The notes beneath the pieces are model-generated. The model saw only the letters and a program-made list of their open reading frames with translations, made no database searches and had not been told where the DNA came from. A program made the translations under genes and the position numbers. This document shows positions 22,574-33,400 of a DNA stretch of 64,000 bases, piece after piece. Location of the stretch: NCBI GenBank assembly GCA_021234535.1, contig CM037843.1, positions 21,049,911 through 21,113,910 of the forward strand. Reading direction: 5' to 3'. How positions within the stretch are numbered: position 1 is the first letter of the stretch; the number at the start of each line of letters is the position of its first letter. The stretch comes from Stichopus chloronotus. Taxonomy: Eukaryota; Echinodermata; Holothuroidea; Aspidochirotida; Stichopodidae.

Positions 22574-22867
22574 GGTTTAATATTCACACAAAAAACTAAT
22601 TGATTGTCAATTACTTTCTTTTCACACATGCAAAGTATTATCATTAGTTGTGGATAAGTGCCTTAACTGTTACAGTGACTATGAAGGGTTGGCCTCTTCC
22701 CTTAATCACTTGCGAAGAAGGTACATCATTCTGTGACTTTTCAACCCGATCATAGCAGTCGGGAAACATTTTCATAGCTGTTTTGAGAGCAACTGGAGCA
22801 AAATTGAAACCTTTGTGTAGTTAGAAAACTCTAAAACAAATAAATGACATGAAAACAAAAATTGGTG

Positions 22868-22873
22868 TTTATT
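22868..22873 (-). terminator. Candidate poly(A) signal for thrombospondin (distal)
   Basis: TTTATT on the + strand (AATAAA on the - strand), about 1.47 kb downstream of the thrombospondin stop codon. Confidence 0.4.
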
Positions 22874-23043
22874 TAAGAAAAACAATTGCATTTTATATAA
22901 ATATTCAACATTTTGAAACATTTTTAAAACTTAATATTAAAGACTTTATACAAAGGAAGGCAACAAGATGCAAATATTTTAAATAGTTTTGGCTATTTAC
23001 ATAAAAATGCATGCAAAATGATACTTTTGCATAGGCAATTTTT

Positions 23044-23049
23044 TTTATT
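23044..23049 (-). terminator. Candidate poly(A) signal for thrombospondin (proximal)
   Basis: TTTATT within a T-run on the + strand, reading AATAAA on the - strand. It is embedded in an A-rich tract, so chance occurrence is likely. Confidence 0.3.
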
Positions 23050-23762
23050 TTTTATGGGAGCCAACAAAAACCCTAAGGGTCTCTTCCTCAAAACTGGAAC
23101 TACACCAGTTGAGACGACAGCCACCCACGAGCATGTAAGTATCTCACCCACAAGTTATTTTACTCTCATACCAACACCTTTAAGGTCAACATCAATTTTG
23201 CCACTCCAGCAAAGTACCCCTTACTTTCATACTAGAAGTTATGCAAGTCTCAGATTTATAAAATGCTATAGCAGAAGGTTACATCGCACTTATTTACTAT
23301 GAAAGCTCATCTCACCCTAGGTGTATCCATTCAGCTAGGGTGAAATGACCATTTGTGTTAGATCTGTTTTGGTATGGGGGGGGCGGGGGTGAGGGGGTAT
23401 AGACTTGAGATTGTGATCCATTACCTTTAAATTGATATATTAGTAATCTTTGTAATTCGAATTCCATCATCGCAGCCACAACATGCATACAAACAATTGT
23501 TTTCTATTGCATAAGTACAGCATTGTAAGAAACAACTTTGAGAGCCACCTACATTCCCAAATCAGATGCTCCGCCATCAGCACAATCATCTGAAGGAATG
23601 CAATGACGTCAGTGCTCGTTTGGTGCAGCAGTGTTCATAAAACATTTCGTTTGCTGTCTGGATCAATGTAAATTTCCTTTTTTTTCACCAAAATGAATAC
23701 TTTGAAGGGTTGCATGGCGATTTGAGAGACCGATAGAATGTACATCTAATATCGACGCCACG

Positions 23763-23798
23763 TTGATCCGTATTAGACTAACGTCTAATAAGGATCAA
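23763..23798. repeat. Strong 16-bp inverted repeat (hairpin)
   Basis: TTGATCCGTATTAGAC, a 4-base loop TAAC, then GTCTAATAAGGATCAA. Arms pair at 15 of 16 positions. It lies 546 bp downstream of the thrombospondin stop on the - strand, probably within its 3' UTR. Confidence 0.75.
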
Positions 23799-24343
23799 CC
23801 CACACACAATTTTTCCACTGTGAAACAACCCAAAGGGATAACCCTCTTGACGTCTGATAGACTAAATAGCTTCACTTCGCCGGAATCGCTGGGTTTTGGT
23901 AGGGGGTGGTGGGTGAGGCCGACTGGACGAATGTATTCAAACCACGCCCACCATTTCGAAGTGTACAAATTAACGCCCACCATCCACGCCGTTTCCTGGT
24001 TTATCTGTTGGGTTGTCATCTTAAGATGTTCCCTGCCAAAAGAGGAGCCACGGATTTCGTCCATCATAAACGGCAGGTCATGTTGCTGGGTTGCAAATAT
24101 CTTTTTTGCCTATAGGGAAAAAACAGCATAGAGAAGCTTTTGTAAAAACATAACCGATTTTGCTCTCCTTTTAGTGTCTGATTAGAGCAGAACAGGATGT
24201 CTGATTATGTGAAGGTGAACGCAGATGAACGAATTTTCATATTCCTGGGAATTGTTTCAGGTACAGCTAACACGATGTTGAAGGTATGTAGGCATATGTC
24301 CTATATTTAGGTAAAGATGGATATAGCAAACATGGACCTACCT

Positions 24344-24485
24344 CTATAAACACTTATAGTCCAAATCAGAGAAGAATACCATCTGTTGTGAGAAACAGAA
24401 GAGCCCGACTTGGCCACCCTGTAGTGTGTCATCGTAAATATTTCCAGAATCAGCCACTAATTTGTTACCATCACTCATTGTTACT
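24344..24485 (-). CDS. THBS1/2-like: Thrombospondin last exon: C-terminal lectin-like domain end and stop
   Basis: [20 protein letters not shown], then [20 protein letters not shown] and TAG. Vertebrate THBS1 ends with the same VFSQEMVFFSDL-x-Y-x-C pattern. Phase 2 entry completes AG|A (Arg). The second family VVM motif is VTM here. Confidence 0.96.
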
Positions 24486-27400
24486 CTGTGAACAAAATGG
24501 AACTCTTTTTGAGAACACATCCAGGAAACATTATTATTCCTCACCATCACAATGCAAATACATACGAATTCTACTCTTATATGCCACTGGTAATTAGATT
24601 AGAATTGGGGCTGAAATATTTCAATCGAAAGAAAGAGGGAATATGCAATCCTAATTTTAGAGTGATCGCTAATTTCGCTCTTTGGAATCTTGGACAAAAT
24701 ACCTTGGGACACCCCACGCCCCCGTTCAATGTTGGCTGCAGGATTGCTGTTCAAAGGGTACGTTCGCTTCTATAGCGCAACTTCGGAAAGGGGCGCGGGG
24801 TTTCGTGTTATCCCCTCACCTAAAATTCAGTATTATATTTGCAACATACGGCAAAGTGTCCCAACAATTTTGTCCAATTTTGTCAGTTGCTTCAAGCCAA
24901 GCGATTTCACATATGGGACACCAAACAACAAGAAGACGTGTGTCAATATCGTACCTTCTCCTCAGTCTAATCCACTAGCAACATCCAACAGCTCAGATTA
25001 GGAACATAACTGACGTACAGATTACGGCAGTGAAACTTACCTGATGATTCCTTCCGGAACCCTATGTGTCACTGTCCATCTGTAAGCCTGGAAGGAATTC
25101 CAGCCCCTGCGATTTTCATCGAACCAAAGTAATTTAACCTGACAGAGAAAATTACCAAAATAAGAACAGAATTACGGAAAGAGCTAAAACGTCCATTTTT
25201 TTTCTTACCTTCACGTTGATAACGACAAAGTTTAGGACCGTCTGCCCAACAACAAAGCAGTAATTGATTCCCGTTCTTAGTGCATTTGATATTTTAGTTC
25301 GTTACTAAGAAAATCACTGTCAATGTATGAGAAATCAGATATGCCTCTTGATTTTATTGGCTGCTCTTCACTGTACTGTCTATCACTGTCCTGTGCAATG
25401 TCGCCGTTACAGGGGAAACATTACGCTTTAAATGCACTAACATTGCACCCAAAGGGCAAATATAGCTTTAATATTTGTTAAGCCATTCAGTATCAACCAA
25501 TAAACATCAGCAATAGCTTCATTTTCTCAAAACATCATGCACAAGATGACCTACAGAAGATACCATTTGAGTTTTTTGAAAGTTTGAGTGAACACTGTTA
25601 AATATAAAAAAAGGGAAATACATAAGGATTGCAGAAATTTCTGGTAATTAGGTTCCAGACAATTTCTGTAATTCTGATTTGTTTCGTTTCACTTTCTGTA
25701 AATTTGCAGACATTTTTTACAGTGAAGAGATTATCCTTTGGCAACAAATAACTGAATTTCTATCTGTGAGAAACTTATTTCGAATAATGTATCATTCTGT
25801 GGCCACGAATACTGGTTTTAAAAAAGCGTTTGCTTTTACATAATTACATGCACGCCGCACTCAACCATGTCAGTGACCTCACATTAATTGCAAATGACGA
25901 GCCCTTGTTCTTTATATATAGAACTAGAAACTGCACTACGGATGTATGTAATTTCTGTCTACCGATATGTACTCACCTCGTCTTCTGTATCCCCTGTGTG
26001 CCATAGAGCATTTCTTAGATATTCACCAGGACCAGTCGTGGAATTCACAAGCTGCACACACAACAAGAACATATAAACTGTTATATGGTTGTGAGATTTA
26101 TATAAGTTACCTGATTTCTTGTTCATCCATGAGAAAACTATCAACCGCCGCCTGTGGGATATGCCATCTGTCCCTTTTTACCCGACCCTCTCTACTAAGA
26201 CTTAAAACATTGCGCACATGGACTACAGAGGACTACGCCTCGTTACCATGAATACAAAAGGACCTGTTGAGCATGAATGTACATAAATAAAAATTTGGAA
26301 TCCCTTGTAATGTGAAGTAACAAAGCCTTTAATGCTACAATGTAGTTAATATCATTGATCATTAGGGGTGTCCAGCAAGGTATATTTACCAATGTTACTT
26401 TTATATAAAGACCTGCATTCTTCAATCCATTTACCCTACCTTAAATTCTGAACTCTGGTTAATGGGCAATGCGAAGCCGAAAGGCATCTCCTTTTTCGTT
26501 TCTTCAAGGAATCTTATCTCTGATACAGTAGAATGAATGCAATTGTAACCCCCCCAAAAAAAAAAAATCCCTTAATTTCTATGTGCTCCTTTTTTTTTGA
26601 TACCTGTTGTCAACTCCTCTAGCAATATACAAAAGCCTCATTGTTTTGGTTTTAATAATTACTATATTTGCATACCTTGAGTTGAAGTCCAGCGTATGCC
26701 ATCGCTTCTGAAGGATGCGTTAACCAATAAATCTGAGAGATCTGTTTCCACATCACAACGTAAAAGCGGTGATTTGATTGATAACCGAACACGAAGCCAG
26801 CGTAGTCGTCATCAAGTGCCGTATTAACGTAGAAAGTACCACTGAATTGAACCGAATCAAAAGTATCGTAACCTGTCCACCAGAGAGGAGAAATGTGGAG
26901 AAATAAATATGAGATTACTGGCGGTTTATATGGACCATAAAATCATTCTAATGACTACCCTCGATCACAGACGACGACGAAGCTAATATACTCTTATACC
27001 GTATAGGCTACGTCATAGGTTACGTCATAGAGAAACAATCTTTGTCACTCAAAAGAGGCCCGTATGCAGCTTTTTTAGTAGGGGAGTTCGATTTTACCAG
27101 AAGTGGAACATATTACCAGACAATTATGACCAACAAATTAAAACTCATTAAACTTGTATCATAGGCTGAGCGGAACTCCAGATTTTATGGGAGGGGGGTC
27201 GTGGGAACCCTTGTATACGGGTCTGCAAAACTGGCAAAAGAGTTCTGAATTTCTTGAGATACCTGACCTCGTGAAGCTCTTGCAATGTACAATGTTGGTA
27301 ATAATTTGTTAAAGGAAAGAATATGCTGGTGCATATATCACTGTTTTCAATTATTGAAATAATTGTTTTGAGTGTTTTGGAGTGCGTGAGGAAGTGGAGG

Positions 27401-30400
27401 GGGAGACGTACCCCCTCATAGCTGCAACTGGCATTTATAGATGACATAAATTTACGCAAGATTCTTCAGGAAATGCCATATCTTGGCATTTCGGTCACAA
27501 CTAAAATTCTCCTGTTTTCAAGTCCAACAGTAAATATTGATAGTATATGTAATTAATACGTACACTGTTATCCCAATCGTGACATCACCCCCCCCCCCCC
27601 CCCCGTCACTGAGAACAGGTTCGCATGTACTTGACCCTCGAAAGGAAAGAGTGAATTCTTTGCCTTAATTAATATAACTCTGTGTCTGTACAGTAGGCTT
27701 ACCCTCCAAACCATCGCTCAATTGATACAGGAAACAATTTGACCCAAAGAATCCATGCATAGATAAAATACCAAACAATGTTGCAATGAAAAAAAGACAA
27801 AAATGCCAAACTCATTCAAACTTTTCATTTCCCATTTTACTTTGTATCGTCCACCCCCCCCCCTTAATTTCCATATTACAATAATGAGCATTCCTATATT
27901 GTGATTTGAATCATGCGCATTTACCGGTTGCCATTCCTGGATCAGAATTGGTCGTCTGCACCAGTTCCATGCCGTTATTCCTGACGATCCAGTGAGGATC
28001 GTATTGCTCGGTACCCAACGGATCGAGGAGTATTGTCCTGAAGTGGGAGAGATCGGTTCGCCATATGTTTCACGTTTTCTGGGCATGCGTCGTTCGGATC
28101 GGGAATGCCATCTCCGTCGAAATCATACTCGCATGCGTCGCCTCTGCCATTAACTGAAGAAAAAAGTAACAAAAATGAAATTTGTACACTCAACATCACA
28201 AACGTTTCGCATCAGAAGGAATGTTTTCTCTGCTACCTCCTTCAATTATAACCAGAAAGTCAAATGACTTAGTGATTCCTTGCCAATATCTCATTTTTTC
28301 ACTCACACACACAATCACTTACCAACAAAAGCAACTCAGTGGAGGAGGGAAGGGACCATGTCAAAATGAAAAACACCAGAAAGCCAAAAGGCTTTGTGAA
28401 TTTTTTCGACATGGTTATATTATAACAAACATGAATAATCCACATGACAAGTTTGAGATCAACTGCGGTTATTCCTCTCGAAACACCACATTAATAAGGC
28501 TTTAACCCAAAATGACCTTTATTTTGGTGACCTCAAATGACTTTTGACGTCCACCAAAAGCAATAGGGATCACCTACCCAGTATGGCCAACCCACACATA
28601 AAGTACAACATCAGTCAACATTACCCTTCTGGAGATAATGTGTCAGCAAGGTTTGACCTCAGGTGACCTCAAATGACCTTTGACTCCACCAAAAAGGAAA
28701 GGAGTCTTCTACTTAGTAAATACAATCCACAAATCAAGTATGAAATCAGTCAAGGTTAGACTCCTGGAGATATTGTGTTTACAATGTGTTAACAGTTTGA
28801 CCTCTCGTGACCTCAAATGACCTTTGACCTCCACCAAAAAGGAAAGGAGTCTTCTACTTAGTATATACAATCCACAAATCAAGTATGACATCAGTCAAGG
28901 TTAGACTCCTGGAGATATTGTGTTTACAATGTTTTAACAGTTTGACCTCTCGTGACCTCAAGTGACCTCAAATGACCTTTGACCTCCACCAAAAACAAAA
29001 GGGATAATCTACTCAATATGACCAACCCACACACTAAGTATGACATCAGTCACAGTTACCCTTCTGGAGATATTGTGTTTACAATGTTTTCACCATTTGT
29101 TCTTTGGTAACCTCAAATGACCTTTGACCTCCACCACAAACAAGAAAGAACATCTAGTCAATATGACCAACCAACACACCAAGTATGACATCAGTCACAG
29201 TTACCATTCTTGAGATATTGTGTTTACAATGTTTTCACGTTTTGACCTCTAGTGACCTCAAATGACCTTTGATCTCCACCAAAAACAACAGGGATCATCT
29301 ACCCAATATAACCAACCAACAAACCAAGTATGAGATCATTCATGGTTACCCTTCTTGAGATATCGTGTTTACAAGCAGGGCGTCACACACACACACACGC
29401 ACACACGACATCACCATCTCACAGATTCCTTCTTCTGCCTTCGGCAAGGAATCAACAACCACCCAACAGATGTACACTAGCAACTCAGTTGCAATTTAAA
29501 GAGGTTCTAAAATAAAAGAGCATTTTTTTTTTTTCACCGGAGAAGCTTAAACCCTACACTTATATCTTGTTCGTAACTCAAAATGATGCTGTGTGAAGAA
29601 ATACAGCTACTGGCCAAGAATGATTTCCAGCTGCCTCAAGTCTTGCTGTTGTTTGAAATAGAAGTACTTATTAAATCTTTAAAGTTTACACCAGCGAAAA
29701 TGACATGAGGTATATTGTAAGAAAGATTTACCTTAAAATGTTATCTAAAGTACGTCACATCTCTTAAACTATCCTCGTATTTTTTTTTCTTGTTAATTCA
29801 GTCAAGACGATAAAGAATATACAAATGATATCTAAGTAGCTGCGTATGTGTGACGTCATCACAGACTTCCCATAGTGCAGTGCACCACTTTTCAAATTTC
29901 ATAACTTCCAAGCAGAACGTGTCACTGAGATGATGAGATGAATGGTTCAAACCAATATTAAAAGAGAGAAGACATCCCCTAGTCTTCTTTAGTGGCCAGT
30001 CCCTTAAGAAAGAATTTGTTTCACTTAACTAAGCACCGTGAATAAAGTTTACCCAGAGTGCCCATTCACAGACTCACAATTAGTAATAGCTATAACCTCC
30101 AAGTCATATTTACTGTTTGTAATTATAACGTATTTTTTCAATAATTCAGAGCATACTTTAATTGGAACCCAAGAGAGCTCATCTTTCAACTTCCTGATCG
30201 CCAACGCTGTATTTAAGTCGACTTAAAGCACATGTTTGTACTTGTTACTACACAGTGAGCAAGGACGAGTTCACAGATGTATTATTTTCTCTTTAATTAA
30301 AATATTTTAAAACCCATCCTATGTCACAATCAGATATTACTCAGTGATTGCTGTATCCTTCTGAACCAAAACTACGCCCTCTTATTCCTTTCCCCCCTTT

Positions 30401-33400
30401 CCTTCTAGTTCTTGTAAACTCACCGTTCGTATCATTTTGGTCCGGGTTCATCACTAATCTACAATTATCGTCGACATCTAAGATACCATCATTATCATCA
30501 TCGTCGTCACAGGCATCCCCTGAAAACAAGAAAATGTAATCAGCAACAAATATTAGTCTCTCACTTAGTGAGGTAAACAGCAACAGATGTTAGCAGCTTA
30601 CCTAATGAGGTAAACAGCAACATATATGAGTAGATTACCTAGTGAAGTAAACAGCAACATATATGAGTAGATTACCTATTGAGGTAAACAGCAATATATA
30701 TGAGTAGATTACGTGGTGAGGTAAACAGCAACACATATGAGTAAATTACCTAGAGAGGTAAACAGCAACAGATATCAGTAGATACCTAGTAAGGTAAACA
30801 GCAACAGATATAAGTAGATAACCTAGTAACCGTGACGTGAACAGCGAGAGACAATTTAGTAGATCACCTAGTAAGGTAAACAAGAAACAGACCAGTCATT
30901 GGGGGACTGTGGGCAAAGGATTGGAGTGAGGAGAGACAGTAATGTTACGTCATTAATATCTACCACCTGACTTCGCTAACTTCAAATCTATTTCCATGCA
31001 GGTTTAATGACAAGGTAATTCTGGTTTAACTTAATTGATAGTTTTATAAAGTCACACTGGGATGTCTTAAATGATGCCTTGACGACAAATATCTCACCGA
31101 TGCCATCGTTGTCTCTGTCCATCTGGCTGCTGTTAGGATCATAAGGACAGTTGTCGAGGTCATTCTGTTGGCCATCTCCATCATAGTCCCTGTCAGTGTC
31201 ACATTCATCTCCGACGCCATCGGCATCAAAATCGTCCTAAAGACAAACAAGAAACAGAGAGGAAAAAAAGTGAGAAGGGTGCGAAGTACAACAAGTTGTT
31301 TATTACTCAAGAATTCAATACAACGTCAGTACTGAAGGAATTTGACTTAAGGTGATATTATTTGCCTGATAGTTTTGTCTATATGTGAACTAGTATGGCG
31401 TGCTCACAACGATACAGCATTAAAACAAAGCAATAATAGTGTCATGTTTTGTGTCCAGGAGAAGGAAATACATAGACTAGTGTAGAAACAGGCTACCAAA
31501 ACGTCACTGATGAAAGACAAGAGAAAAAATATGACAAAGGCATGTAACACAATAGAGTTATTGCAATATCTGTAAAACAAAAAAGTGAAAATAGTTAAAA
31601 GGTTACCATCAGACCAGCAAGGACTAATGGAGAACCTTAGAGGACCATTCTAATGAAAATTTTGGAGCCGAACGACAATCCATACCAGAATGCAGAAATG
31701 CATTGCGGTTTCGAAGATCCGATGAAGAGAAATTTTTGCGCAATCTAATATAACAGCACTAGTATGTGTCACATTGAACTACGTATGCTTTATACGAAAT
31801 ATGAGATCTGCACAAAGCTTCCTTTCTTGAGATCGTATCTACATGGTCACAATTTGACGCTTGCTGACATGGAATGACCTTCTACCTTCATTAAAGACTA
31901 ACGTTCTTGTGCTAAATGATATACAACTACACGTTGAATATGACGTCTGTCCAAGCTTTCCTTCTTGAGATAACATGTTTACAAGAATTCCACACTGTGA
32001 CCCTGTTGATCCCAAATGTCCTTTGACCTCCACCAGAATCAACAAGGATGCTGTATTCAATGTGGTACAGCAACGCACGAAATATGACATTCGTCCATGA
32101 TTCCCTTCTTGAAATATTGTGTTTACAAGGTTTCCACAATTTGACCTCTGTTGACCCCAAATGACCTTTGACCTCCACCAGAGACAAACGGATTCTACTT
32201 AATGCGGTACACCTACAAATCAAGTATGAGATTTGTCCAAGCTTTGCTTCTTGAGATATCGTGTTTACAAGGTTTTCACAGTTTGACCCCTGTTGACCCC
32301 AAATGACCTTTGACCTCCACCAAAAACGATAAGGTTCTTCTACTCAATGTGGTACACCTACATACCCAATATGGGATCTGTCCAAGCTTCCCTTCTTGAG
32401 ATATCGTGTTGTCAAGGTAGGGCGTCACGGACATACACACACATACATACACCCATGCATGATTACAAAGGTTACGATTATCATCGAAACCAAAAATGAA
32501 GGAATGCACCCACAACAACTTGACCAGCACTCCCAACATACGAATGAATGAATTATTGAATGAATGAATTAATTTTCGTGGTTGGTTTTGGTGGGGTACT
32601 AATGCAGTGTAGATGTGGTAGCCAGTGATAGACGTGGTAGTACTTGGATGGTGTAATGTTTATGTTTTTGTGGTAAGCTGTAGTGGTGGTGTAATGTCGC
32701 GTTGGGTGTGGTAGTCTGGTTTACCGCCCACGGGGTCGTAAGAACTAGGGCGGACAGCCATCTCTGGCTTATGTAAAACCCCCTTCTGTTCTGGAAAATA
32801 GGATATATATATGTAGTTCTTTAATCCTTTGATTGTTGTAGCAGTGACAGCCTCCTGTGGCAGATTGTTCCAGTTCAGTGATGACACGCTGACTTAAAGA
32901 ATACATCAAGTCAACCGTAGTGCTTCTACAATTTAAGGTGAATTTAAGGTGACCTTTTGTTCTACTAACTTCCGACAAATTAAAAAAAGAACAGACTGAT
33001 CAACATTTTCCAGACGCTTAACAATTTGAAAACTTCATTCAAGTCGGCTCTTAGTCTACGCATTTCGAGAAATTAAACCAGTTCTTTCAAGCCTATCTTC
33101 ATAACTGAGAGTAGACAAATCTGGAATCAGTTTTGTTGCACGACATTGTACCTTTTCAATGTTATCAATAACTTTCTGTAGGTAAGGGCGTCATGCCTGA
33201 CAACAGTATTCCAGATCTCGTCTGACAAGAGATTTACACAATTTCAGTCCATTACTACTACTTTTACAATCTTAAGTTCTATTAATAATACCAAGTACCT
33301 TGTTGGCAGAGCTCACAGCCTTAGCACACTCTCTACCAGGGCTCAATGAATTGTCAGTAACTACACCTAAATCCTTCTCACACTCAGTGGTTTCAACCAA

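Larger units (their letters stand above)
22874..24343 (-). other. Probable thrombospondin 3' UTR
   Basis: About 1.5 kb between the thrombospondin stop and its AATAAA candidates. It holds a G-rich run near 23376-23398, the inverted repeat at 23763-23798 and a locally more GC-rich segment at 23760-24070. Open frames on both strands across 23763-24131 have no recognisable domain. Confidence 0.5.
28154..30423 (-). other. Thrombospondin intron with R1 element and R3 repeat
   Basis: 2.27 kb. R1 copy 2 fills about 28375-29400 and R3 copy 1 about 29565-29930. The remainder (29930-30423) shows no recognised feature. Confidence 0.6.

Noticed and set aside
23763..24131. 122-codon + strand open frame
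   Set aside because: It overlaps a hairpin and open frames on the other strand, lacks domain features, and lies in the probable thrombospondin 3' UTR.
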